A stretch of DNA of 64,000 nucleotides from Geothrix oryzisoli (GTDB taxonomy: Bacteria > Acidobacteriota > Holophagae > Holophagales > Holophagaceae). The notes under the pieces were generated by a model that saw only the letters and a program-made list of their open reading frames with translations, did no database searches and was not told the origin of the DNA. The DNA lies in NCBI RefSeq assembly GCF_022808865.1, contig NZ_JAKZLB010000005.1, positions 1 to 64,000 on the forward strand, read 5' to 3'. Made by a program: the position numbers and the translations under genes. This document shows, in pieces, positions 53,996 to 61,715 of this stretch. How positions within the stretch are numbered: the stretch's first letter is position 1; the number at the start of each line of letters is the position of its first letter.

Positions 53996-55075
53996 CTAAC
54001 TTGGCCCCGAATTTTCCAGCAATTCCCTCGCCCCCCGGTGCCTGGGATCAAGTTTAAGGGCCTCCTGGGCGGCTCTGCGGGCTTCGTCCTTCTTCCCGAG
54101 GTCCCGCAGGATCTGCCCCTTCCGCCACCAGGCGCCGGGGTAGCCGGCGGCACCGCCTTCGAGGGGTTCGCGGAGGACCTGATCGAGGGCGGCGAGGCCC
54201 TCGGGGCGGTGGAGGCCGCTGACGGCGGCCACCTTGCCGAGCTGCAGGCGGAGGAGGCTGGGGGCGTCCACGCGGGCGAGGTGGTCCTGGACGACCTGCC
54301 AAGCCAGGTCGGGCCGACCGCCGTGGAGGTAGGCATCGCTGACGGCGGCCACGCCGCGGGCGCGGGTGCGCACCCCGGGCAGCAGGCGGGGCGCTTCCGC
54401 CAGCAGGCGGGCATTCTTTCCCGCTTCGCCAAGGGCCCGCTTGGCGGGCCGGCGGTCCAGGGCGTCCAGCCACTGGCCCACCACTTCGGGGTCCTGCGGG
54501 GCCTGGGCCAGAGCGCGGCCGAAATAGGGCTCGGCCTCGCGCCACTTGTCCTCTTCCACCAGGACGAGAGCCTGGAGGAGGTCGCCCCGGGCGGGGGCCA
54601 AGCGGCGCAGCTGGTCGGCGCAGCGCAGGGCCTTCTTCGTGGAACCGCCCAGGATCCCTGGCAGCATCTCGTAGGCCAGCCCCAGGCTCATCCAGGCGGG
54701 AGCCAAGGTGGGGTCGGCCTCGGTGGCGGCCCGGAGGTCGTCCATGGCACTCAGGGCCCCCCGAAGGCTGCCCAGATCGCGCTGGCGGATGGCCTCACCG
54801 GCCCGGGCCAGACCATGGGCCAGCAGGGCATCAGCCAGACCGGGTTTCAAGGCCAGTGCGCGATCCGCCGCCACACGGGCCTCGGTGAAGCGCTGGAGAC
54901 TGGACAGAGCTTGGGATTTCGCGGCCCAGGCGGCAGCGTCGCTGCCGTCCTGGCGCAGCCGGGCCTCGGCGTCCGACAGCACCTTGAGGTAGCGTCCGGC
55001 GTCCAGGTCGGCGCGGAAGGCGGGGGCTGGGGACTGGGCCAGGAGGATCAGGGCGATGGGGATGGGGAGGGGCAC
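53996..55075 (-). CDS. Exported TPR-repeat protein
   Basis: A 359-residue protein with a short signal peptide (MPLPIPIALILLAQSPAPA) and about six degenerate TPR units, for example A-R-V-A-A-D-R-A-L-A-L-K-P-G-L-A-D-A and A-R-R-A-A-Q-E-A-L-K-L-D-P. It is an Ala/Leu/Arg-rich helical solenoid, probably a periplasmic protein-interaction scaffold. No partner is visible nearby. It is convergent with galE. Confidence 0.75.
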   Translation of the reverse strand: MPLPIPIALILLAQSPAPAFRADLDAGRYLKVLSDAEARLRQDGSDAAAWAAKSQALSSLQRFTEARVAADRALALKPGLADALLAHGLARAGEAIRQRDLGSLRGALSAMDDLRAATEADPTLAPAWMSLGLAYEMLPGILGGSTKKALRCADQLRRLAPARGDLLQALVLVEEDKWREAEPYFGRALAQAPQDPEVVGQWLDALDRRPAKRALGEAGKNARLLAEAPRLLPGVRTRARGVAAVSDAYLHGGRPDLAWQVVQDHLARVDAPSLLRLQLGKVAAVSGLHRPEGLAALDQVLREPLEGGAAGYPGAWWRKGQILRDLGKKDEARRAAQEALKLDPRHRGARELLENSGPS

Positions 55076-55103
55076 GGACGGCCTTTCAGCAAACAGGCGA
55101 AAC

Positions 55104-55141
55104 CAGGATTAACAGGATCGGAGGGCCGGATGGACAGGATT
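55104..55141. repeat. Short ACAGGATT-type intergenic repeats
   Basis: CAGGATT, AACAGGAT and GACAGGATT occur within 38 bases upstream of the TPR gene. A similar GACAGGATTAG appears at 58772-58782, at the 3' end of the dppC-like gene. These look like members of a simple intergenic repeat family. The rest of the gap to fabI holds no gene. Confidence 0.45.
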
Positions 55142-55321
55142 GGGGGAAGATTTTTTTTGCCACTGATTTCAGCGCCATCCCTGAAATCGGGGACGATCGG
55201 TCTTCCTCCGGGGGGCCGGCCCGCCGAGGCCCGTGGTCCAGTCCTGACCCCGGGTATAGCGTGGCGGTGCGGGTTCCGCTATGCTAAGTGATTGTCTGCA
55301 CACGACTCTGGAGGAGATCGC

Positions 55322-56101
55322 ATGAGCACCAAGGGCGGGTTGTTGGAGGGGAAGCGCGGGCTGATCATCGGCGTGGCGAACAAGCGGTCCATTGCCTGGG
55401 GCATCACCCAGAAGGTGGCCGAGGCCGGTGCCCAGCTCTGCCTGACCTACCAGAACGAGCGCCTGGGCGAGAACGTCCGCGAGCTCGCGGCGGACCTGAA
55501 GAACCCCCTGCTGCTGCCCATGGACGTGGGCAGCGACAGCCAGATCGTCATGGCCTTCGACGAGATCCGCAAGAAGTGGGGCAAGCTGGACTTCGTGGTG
55601 CATGCCGTGGCCTACGCGCCCCGGCAGGCCCTGGAAGGCCGCTTCGTGGAGACCAGCCGCGAGGACTTCCGGGTGGCCCACGACATCAGCGCCTACTCCC
55701 TGGCGGCGGTTTGCAATGCGGCCCAGCCCCTCATGGCCGAAGGCGGCGCCATCGTGACCCTCACCTACCTGGGCGGCGAGCGGGTGGTGCCCGGCTACAA
55801 CGTGATGGGCGTGGCCAAGGCCGCCCTGGAATCGACGGTTCGCTACCTGGCCGCCGACCTCGGCCCCCAGGGCATCCGGGTGAACGCCATCTCCGCAGGC
55901 CCGATCAAGACCCTGGCCTCCTCGGCCATTCCCGGCATCGGCTCGAAGCTGAAGGCCCACCGTTCCCACACGCCGCTGCAGCGGGATACCGACCAGCTGG
56001 AAGTCGGAGATGCCGGCGTGTTCCTCGTCAGCGACATGGGCCGTGGCATCACCGGCCAGGTGCTCTACGTCGATGGCGGCTTCAGCATCATGGCGGGATA
56101 G
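55322..56101 (+). CDS. fabI: Enoyl-[acyl-carrier-protein] reductase (NADH)
   Basis: A 259-residue FabI-type reductase, last step of each fatty-acid elongation round. Seen: G-V-A-N-K-R-S-I-A-W-G-I (NADH binding), D-V-G-S-D, A-Y-A, the catalytic Y-N-V-M-G-V-A-K (Tyr-x6-Lys) and N-A-I-S-A-G-P-I-K-T-L-A. Full length. ATG 55322 has GGAGGAG upstream. This is the triclosan-target family. Confidence 0.96.
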   Translation: MSTKGGLLEGKRGLIIGVANKRSIAWGITQKVAEAGAQLCLTYQNERLGENVRELAADLKNPLLLPMDVGSDSQIVMAFDEIRKKWGKLDFVVHAVAYAPRQALEGRFVETSREDFRVAHDISAYSLAAVCNAAQPLMAEGGAIVTLTYLGGERVVPGYNVMGVAKAALESTVRYLAADLGPQGIRVNAISAGPIKTLASSAIPGIGSKLKAHRSHTPLQRDTDQLEVGDAGVFLVSDMGRGITGQVLYVDGGFSIMAG

Positions 56102-56144
56102 GCGCCGGCCATTCGGAAGGCTTGGGCAGGATTGAAATCCGGTT

Positions 56145-56948
56145 TCAGCTTTTCCCCTTCGGGGGCAGGGTCTTCTGGATGGCGGCCGCACGCTGGGCGG
56201 CTTCCTCGCGCTGGGGCTTGTTGAGGGGGCCTTCACTCAGCTTGAGGATGACGGCCTTGAGCGGGTCCATCCCCAGGCGCTGGGCGACGAGCATCCAGGC
56301 CACGCCTTCGACGGGGTCCTTCTCGATGCCCTTGCCGGTGGCGTGCATCAGGCCATAGGACAGGCAGGCATCCGCGTCTCCCGACTGGATCCGCTGGCGA
56401 TAGCCGGCCAGAGCGCGCTGATACCAGCTTCCGGCGGCCGCTGCGTCGCCTGGGCGCAGCAGGTCTCCGGTGAGGACCATGGCATCGGGAAGGCCCTGGT
56501 TCGCCGCAGCCTGGGCCCACCGGAGGGCGCCTTCGGGGTCACGGGGGAGGCCTTGGCCATTCAGTAGGACTCGGGCCAGGAGGAGTTGCGCCTCCGCATC
56601 GCCCCCCTCGGCCGCCCGTTGGAACCAGAGAGCAGCTTTGGCTGGATCCTTTCGGAGGAAATGACGGCCGCTGGCACGCAGCTGGCCGATCACGCGCTGG
56701 TCGGCCGGTCGGCCCAGCGCGACGCCCGTAAGGCCTCGCCACACCCGATGGCCATCCCAGAGTGCGGCCAGCAGGAACGCGAGGGGGAACACCAGGGCCA
56801 GGGTGCGGAGGAGGCGGTGGAAGGCCACGCGGCTGCTGCCGCCGGCCCGGTTGGAGCGGATGGCCTGGACGGCCCCTGCCAGCAGGGTTGCGATCAAGGC
56901 GGCGGTCAGCGGCAGGAGGGCCGCGATCCCGAGGTAGGTCCAGTTCAT
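56145..56948 (-). CDS. Membrane protein with Sel1-like repeats
   Basis: A 267-residue protein. Two N-terminal spans (about 5-30 and 47-65) are followed by Sel1-like TPR repeats: K-A-A-L-W-F-Q-R-A-A-E-G-G-D-A-E-A-Q, G-A-L-R-W-A-Q-A-A-A-N-Q-G, and Y-G-L-M-H-A-T-G-K-G-I-E-K-D-P. It begins one base after the stop of the peroxiredoxin gene, so the two are co-transcribed and probably translationally coupled. Role unknown; Sel1 proteins commonly act as adaptors. Confidence 0.78.
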   Translation of the reverse strand: MNWTYLGIAALLPLTAALIATLLAGAVQAIRSNRAGGSSRVAFHRLLRTLALVFPLAFLLAALWDGHRVWRGLTGVALGRPADQRVIGQLRASGRHFLRKDPAKAALWFQRAAEGGDAEAQLLLARVLLNGQGLPRDPEGALRWAQAAANQGLPDAMVLTGDLLRPGDAAAAGSWYQRALAGYRQRIQSGDADACLSYGLMHATGKGIEKDPVEGVAWMLVAQRLGMDPLKAVILKLSEGPLNKPQREEAAQRAAAIQKTLPPKGKS

Positions 56949-56949
56949 G

Positions 56950-57420
56950 TCAGCCCTTCAGGTTCGAAAGCACGTCCAGAACGTCCTGCACGTGCCCTTT
57001 CACGCTGACCTTGGGCCACGCGTGGCGAACGATGCCCTTGGGATCGACGAGGAAGGTGCTGCGGATGATGCCTTCGACTTCCCTGCCGTACATCAGCTTC
57101 TTGCCGAAGGCGCCGAGCGGCTTAAGGAGGGCGCAGTCGGGGTCGGAGAGCAGGCGGAAGGGGAGGCTCTGCTTCGTGATGAAGTTCTGGTGGCTCTTCA
57201 GGCTGTCGCGGCTGATCCCGTACACCTGGGCGCCGAGGGACTGTACCCGGGCCAGGTTGTCGCGGAAGTCGCAGGCCTCCGTGGTGCAGCCGGGGGTGCT
57301 GTCCTTGGGGTAGGCGTAGAGCACGGTCCAGTGGCCCTTGAGGTCCGCGGCCGTGACCGTCGCCCCCTGGTCGTCCTGGAGGGAGAAGGCGGGGAGGGGG
57401 TGTCCGACGAGGGGAGTCAT
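56950..57420 (-). CDS. bcp: Thiol peroxidase, Bcp-type peroxiredoxin
   Basis: A 156-residue peroxiredoxin that reduces hydroperoxides using thioredoxin. Seen: P-K-D-S-T-P-G-C-T-T-E-A-C-D-F, with the peroxidatic Cys and a resolving Cys five residues later as in atypical 2-Cys Bcp enzymes, then G-I-S-R-D-S-L-K-S-H and S-T-F-L-V-D-P-K-G. ATG 57420 fits the family start; its ribosome-binding site is poor. First gene of an operon with the Sel1 protein. Confidence 0.93.
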   Translation of the reverse strand: MTPLVGHPLPAFSLQDDQGATVTAADLKGHWTVLYAYPKDSTPGCTTEACDFRDNLARVQSLGAQVYGISRDSLKSHQNFITKQSLPFRLLSDPDCALLKPLGAFGKKLMYGREVEGIIRSTFLVDPKGIVRHAWPKVSVKGHVQDVLDVLSNLKG

Positions 57421-57495
57421 GGGCGGTAGGGTAGCGCAGGGCCTGTGACCGGGGACATGCTTCATTCCGGCCAGAATGGGGCCCCGAGGATGGCC

Positions 57496-58746
57496 ATGAA
57501 CCTGACCGACTATCTTTCTGCCGAGTGGAAACCCGCCCTGGGCTGCACGGAACCCGCGGCCGTGGCCTACGCCGCCTGCCTGGCCGCCCGCCAGGGCCAG
57601 GGCGAGCCGCGCATGGCCCGGCTGGTGCTCGACGTGCGCACCTACAAGAACTGCCATGCCGTGGGCATCCCCAACAGCGGGGGGCGCACAGGCGTGCTCT
57701 GGGCCCTGGCCCTGGGGGCCGTGCTGCCGGATCCGTCCCCGGCCCTGCAGATCTTCGAGTCCGTCACGCCGGAGGCGCTGGAGCGGGCTGAGCGGCTCCT
57801 GGAGCGCGGGGCCCTCCACGTGGAGGTCGACGCCACCCGCCCGGACCTTTACATCGACTGCATCGTGGCCAGCGAGGGTGGTGTGGGCCGGGCGGTCCTG
57901 GAGCAGGAGCACACCCGTCTGGTGCGCCTGGAGGCCGACGGTGTCGCGGTGCCCGTGGCCGCGGCCCAGGTCGGTCCGGATGCGGGAGACCGCATCCGGG
58001 AGCAGGTGGGATCCATGTCCCTGGCGGAGCTGGCAGCCCTGGCCGGCACGATCACCGAAGTCGATCGGGCGCGCCTGCGCCAGGGCCTGGCCCTGAACCT
58101 GGCCATGGCCGAGCAGAGCGTGGGCCATCTGCCGCCGGGCTTCGTGCCGGGACCGGAGGGCGAGCCGTGGCTGCGCATCCCGCGCCTGGTGAGTTCCGGG
58201 GTGCTGGGCCGCATGTCCGGTGAGCCGCTCACGGTGATGTCCCTGGCAGGATCCGGCAACAAGGGCATCACCGTGTCCGTGGCGCTGGGGTTGTGGGCCC
58301 GGCACCAGGGCTACTCCGAGGCCCGGATCGAGGAGGCCCTGGCCCTGGCCTGCCTCCTTACCACAGCCACGACGCACCGCCTGGGGACGCTCTCCGCGGT
58401 GTGCGGCGCCTCCAACGCCGCGGGCATCGGCATCGCCGTGGGCCTGGTGCACCTGGGCGGCGGCGGGATCCCCCAGATGGAACTGGCCATCCACAACATG
58501 GTGGGCAACCTGGCGGGCCTCATCTGCGACGGAGCCAAGATCGGCTGCGCCATGAAGGCCATGACGGGGGTCGAGGCCGCCTTCCGCTCGGCGGAGCTGG
58601 CCCTCGCGGGCTTCGGCATTCCGGCGACGGATGGCATCGTCGGCGCCACCGGCGAAGCCTCCCTGGCCCACCTGGGCCGCCTGGCCCAGCAGGGCATGGC
58701 CTGCGCCGACGGAGAGATCCTCGACATCATGCAGGCCAAGCTCTAA
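57496..58746 (+). CDS. L-cysteine desulfidase / L-serine dehydratase-like (CyuA/YhaM)
   Basis: A 416-residue protein of the CyuA/UPF0597 family, relatives of the L-serine dehydratase alpha chain that use a [4Fe-4S] cluster to break L-cysteine into pyruvate, H2S and ammonia. Seen: L-G-C-T-E-P-A-A-V-A-Y-A near the start, I-P-N-S-G-G-R-T-G, S-G-N-K-G-I-T and I-C-D-G-A-K-I-G-C-A-M-K, containing the candidate cluster cysteines. Of two near starts, ATG 57496 has GAGG six bases upstream and is preferred to 57490. It is convergent with the peptide-transporter group. Confidence 0.88.
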   Translation: MNLTDYLSAEWKPALGCTEPAAVAYAACLAARQGQGEPRMARLVLDVRTYKNCHAVGIPNSGGRTGVLWALALGAVLPDPSPALQIFESVTPEALERAERLLERGALHVEVDATRPDLYIDCIVASEGGVGRAVLEQEHTRLVRLEADGVAVPVAAAQVGPDAGDRIREQVGSMSLAELAALAGTITEVDRARLRQGLALNLAMAEQSVGHLPPGFVPGPEGEPWLRIPRLVSSGVLGRMSGEPLTVMSLAGSGNKGITVSVALGLWARHQGYSEARIEEALALACLLTTATTHRLGTLSAVCGASNAAGIGIAVGLVHLGGGGIPQMELAIHNMVGNLAGLICDGAKIGCAMKAMTGVEAAFRSAELALAGFGIPATDGIVGATGEASLAHLGRLAQQGMACADGEILDIMQAKL

Positions 58747-58778
58747 GCCGCCGGGAAGCCGGAACAGGGTCGACAGGA

Positions 58779-59516
58779 TTAGTAACTGGCCCTGCCCTTG
58801 AGGGCCGTGTTCTGGTCTCCGGTCCCTCGGGAGGCGCTCCAGGCGAGGGCCAGCACCAGGGCCAGGGCGGCCCAGCCGAGGGGCGTGGGGTCGGTGGCCA
58901 GGCGCGGCAGCTGCTCAAGGAGGAGCCGGCCCAGGCTGTCGTGGTCGGGACCCGGGCCCAGGCCCAGCGTGGACAGGGTGGCCTCGCCCCAGAGGGCGCC
59001 GAGCCAGGCGCTGGGGAGGAGACCCGTGGTCTGTTCCCAGCCCCAGGGAGCCCAGCGGCGGAGGCTGGAGGCCGGCGTGGCGCCCAGGGTGCGCTCTGCC
59101 GCCCAGGCCGGTGACTGGCGGAAGGTTTCCAGCCGGGTGCGCAGGGGCGGCTCCAGGTGGGGGGCGAGCAGCAGACCCAGCAGCAGGAGCAGGGCCGGGG
59201 CACCGATCCCGCCGGTGACCGCAGCCAGGGGCAGCAGGAAGAGCACCGGCGGCAGGCTGCGGAGGGCCGACAGGGCCCCGTGCCAGCGCTGCCCCCGCCA
59301 GGCCAGGACCAGGGCCAAGCCGAGCGCCAGCAGCGCACAGGCGCTGGCGAACCCCACGCTGCGGGCACCCGCCAGCAGCAACCGCGCCAGGGCGTCCCGT
59401 CCTAGCTCGTCCACCCCCAGAGGGTGCCGAAGCGAGGCCGCGAGGCTGCCATGGAAGGGGTCCAGAGGCAGGTCCGGCAGGGCCAAGGCCAGCAGGAAGG
59501 CGAGGCGCCATCTCAC
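58779..59516 (-). CDS. ABC transporter permease, DppC-like, short
   Basis: A 245-residue membrane protein with about five spans. The diagnostic DppC segment H-P-L-G-V-D-E-L-G-R-D-A-L-A-R-L-L is intact, but the total is shorter than the usual 280-300 residues and the EAA loop is weak. The start is GTG 59516, overlapping the stop of the upstream permease gene (GTGA). No dppD or dppF ATPase follows; the next gene is convergent. Confidence 0.75.
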   Translation of the reverse strand: MRWRLAFLLALALPDLPLDPFHGSLAASLRHPLGVDELGRDALARLLLAGARSVGFASACALLALGLALVLAWRGQRWHGALSALRSLPPVLFLLPLAAVTGGIGAPALLLLLGLLLAPHLEPPLRTRLETFRQSPAWAAERTLGATPASSLRRWAPWGWEQTTGLLPSAWLGALWGEATLSTLGLGPGPDHDSLGRLLLEQLPRLATDPTPLGWAALALVLALAWSASRGTGDQNTALKGRASY

Positions 59517-60175
59517 GAGGCCGGCTCGGCATCCAGGGACCTGGACAGCAGCCAGAGCAGGGCCAGGGCCGCCACCCAGGCCGCGAGGCCCGCCCGGTCC
59601 CGCCCGGCCACACGGTCCATCCAATCCGTCCCGAGGCCCGGCACGCCCAGCATCCGCTCCAGCACCAGGGAGGCGGTGAGCCAGACCGGCAGGCGGGCGG
59701 CCAGCCAGCGGCCCAGGAGCCGCAGGAGGGCGAGCTGGCGCGTCTTCCGCACCACCTGCCGCCCCCAGGCCGCGGGGAAGGGCACTTCGCCTGGAAGGGC
59801 CGAGGCCAGCCAGCGAACCTCGCCGGGAAGCGCCGCGGCGAGGAAGGCGAGGAGCCAGCCCTCCGGACCCGGGGGACCCCAGGCGGCGGGCCAGAACGCC
59901 AGCAGGGCGCCGGCCCAGAGCAGGTCCGGCGGGGCCTCCAGGAGGGCCAGAGGCCGCCGAGTCGCGAGGTCCGGTCCGCCAAGCCAGGCCAGCAGAGGCG
60001 CCGCCACGGCCAGGAGGGTCAGGCCGATCCCGGCGGGGACCAGGGCGTGGAAGGGGAAGGGCGGTGGCGGGACCGGGCGCCAGAGAGCCCCGGGAAGGCT
60101 CCAGGCCAGGGCGAGGGCCAGGCCCCAGATGGCGACGCCCTGGGCCAGGGGCCGGCGGGAGGAAGGCCAGGTCAC
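59513..60175 (-). CDS. ABC transporter permease, DppB-like, short
   Basis: A 220-residue membrane protein, very rich in Ala, Leu, Pro and Trp. Its C-terminal part L-V-L-E-R-M-L-G-V-P-G-L-G-T-D-W matches the region after the EAA loop of DppB permeases; the N-terminal third normally conserved in DppB is missing. ATG 60175 overlaps the binding-protein stop by four bases. It is a reduced partner of the DppC-like protein. Confidence 0.65.
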   Translation of the reverse strand: MTWPSSRRPLAQGVAIWGLALALAWSLPGALWRPVPPPPFPFHALVPAGIGLTLLAVAAPLLAWLGGPDLATRRPLALLEAPPDLLWAGALLAFWPAAWGPPGPEGWLLAFLAAALPGEVRWLASALPGEVPFPAAWGRQVVRKTRQLALLRLLGRWLAARLPVWLTASLVLERMLGVPGLGTDWMDRVAGRDRAGLAAWVAALALLWLLSRSLDAEPAS

Positions 60176-61533
60176 CGGTTCCAGCGCCAGCCCGCGGCTC
60201 CGGGGGTGCCCAGGTAGAGCCCCAGGGGACTGGGCGCCACTTCGAGGCGCTTGTCCACCCAGATGACGCTCTGGAAGTCGAGCAGGGGCAGGGCGGCCGG
60301 ATGGCCGGCCCAGAGGCTCTGGAGATCCCGCCAGCCGACCTCTCCTGCCTGCCGGAGGCCTGCGGCCAGCGCCGCGAACTGCGGATCGTGCCAGCCGGTG
60401 ACATTCATGGGGCCCTTGGGTTCCATGTATTCCAGGACGGCCCAGGGGTGCGGCTCGAAGACGACCACGGAGCAGGCCAGGTCGAAGTCGCCCTTGCGGA
60501 GCCGGTCCACGAGGATGGCCTGCTCCAGGGGGATCAACTGGAGGTCGAAGCCGTCCTTGCGGGCCCGCTCCCGCAGGGCGAGCAGCAGGTTCCCGGTGAA
60601 GGCATCGCCCGAGACATAGATCAGCTTCAGGGGCGCCGGAGGTCTGGGCGGGGCGGCTTCAGTCTCGATGGCCTGGGGTTCGAAGCCCAGGCTCTCCGGC
60701 CACAGACCGCGGCTGGGCTTGGCATTCTGCCCCAGGAGACCCGGCGGGAAGGCATCCTGGCGCCAGCGTTCCAGGAGCTGAAGGGGGCCCGTTCCGGCGT
60801 GGCTCCACACCACGAGCTGGGCGTTCATGGGCTGGACCAGCACCCGGTGGGTGGCGGGAGGTGCCACGGGTCGGGCGGGCGGGGCGCCGATGGTGAGCCA
60901 GCCCTTCTGGAGGGCCTGGAGCACTGTGGTCGGATCACCCAGCAGGCGGAACCGGATGCCGTCGACACCGGGCTTCAGGAAGTGTTCGCGGCGGAAGAAG
61001 GTCCAGGCCGCCGGTTCCTTCTGGAACCGGAAGGGGCCGCAACCCCGCTCCGGGTGGCCTTTCTGGGCCACAGGCACCCGGGCCAGCTCCAGCAGCAGGC
61101 GGCCCGGGGGCTTGGGCGAGCGGATCCAGACCCGGCCATCCTGCTGGCCCGCCGTGGCGCCCTCCAGGATGGCCCGTTTGGTCGGGCTGGCCTTGGGATC
61201 GCGGCGGATCTCCGCCAGCGTCCACAGGATGTCCTCCGGGGTGACCGGGCTGCCGTCCGTGAAGCGCACATCCTCGCGCAGGGTGAAGGTGATGGTGCCA
61301 TCCCTCTGGATCTTCCAGGAGGTCGCCAGGCGCGGCACCGCCTGGCCGCTGCTTCCGAGGCCCACCAGGGCGTCGCCAGCCAGGGCCTGGAGGATCCACT
61401 GCTCGTAGCTGTCGCCGTGGATGAAGTCGAGCGGCCCCGGATCCCTGGGCAGGGACTCCTCCACCATCTGGGCCCGGGCTGGGAGCAGGGCCGAGAGGAA
61501 GACCAGGGACAGGGCGACCAGGCGGTTCCGCAT
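60172..61533 (-). CDS. Peptide/nickel-type ABC substrate-binding protein
   Basis: A 453-residue exported protein of the SBP_bac_5 family. A signal peptide (ending L-L-P-A-R-A-Q) is followed by A-T-S-W-K-I-Q-R-D-G-T-I-T-F-T-L-R-E-D-V-R-F-T-D-G-S-P-V-T-P-E-D-I-L, a textbook block of this family, and by later lobes that are less conserved. It has no lipobox Cys. First gene of the SBP-permease-permease operon. Ligand unknown; peptides are most likely by family. Confidence 0.85.
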   Translation of the reverse strand: MRNRLVALSLVFLSALLPARAQMVEESLPRDPGPLDFIHGDSYEQWILQALAGDALVGLGSSGQAVPRLATSWKIQRDGTITFTLREDVRFTDGSPVTPEDILWTLAEIRRDPKASPTKRAILEGATAGQQDGRVWIRSPKPPGRLLLELARVPVAQKGHPERGCGPFRFQKEPAAWTFFRREHFLKPGVDGIRFRLLGDPTTVLQALQKGWLTIGAPPARPVAPPATHRVLVQPMNAQLVVWSHAGTGPLQLLERWRQDAFPPGLLGQNAKPSRGLWPESLGFEPQAIETEAAPPRPPAPLKLIYVSGDAFTGNLLLALRERARKDGFDLQLIPLEQAILVDRLRKGDFDLACSVVVFEPHPWAVLEYMEPKGPMNVTGWHDPQFAALAAGLRQAGEVGWRDLQSLWAGHPAALPLLDFQSVIWVDKRLEVAPSPLGLYLGTPGAAGWRWNR

Positions 61534-61632
61534 CGTGGGAGGCTCGAGGAAGTTTCCTCCAGGATGCCCGGGGCCCGGAGGCCTGCCAAGGGGTGGCGCT
61601 CAGGGGGCGGCCCCGCTTCGGGGAACCGCAGT

Positions 61633-61658
61633 CCGCCGGTCCTCCTGCCGGCGGTTTT
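61633..61658 (+). terminator. Terminator-like hairpin upstream of the ABC exporter
   Basis: CCGCCGG/CCGGCGG, a 7-bp stem with an eight-base loop, followed by TTTTG. It lies between divergent genes, with no plus-strand gene to end, so it may be an attenuator in the leader of the exporter gene. Confidence 0.35.
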
Positions 61659-61715
61659 GCCCGACCAGCCTAGGGTCCGGGGATCGGTGTTGCTACTCTG
61701 ATTGGCGGAGGCCTC

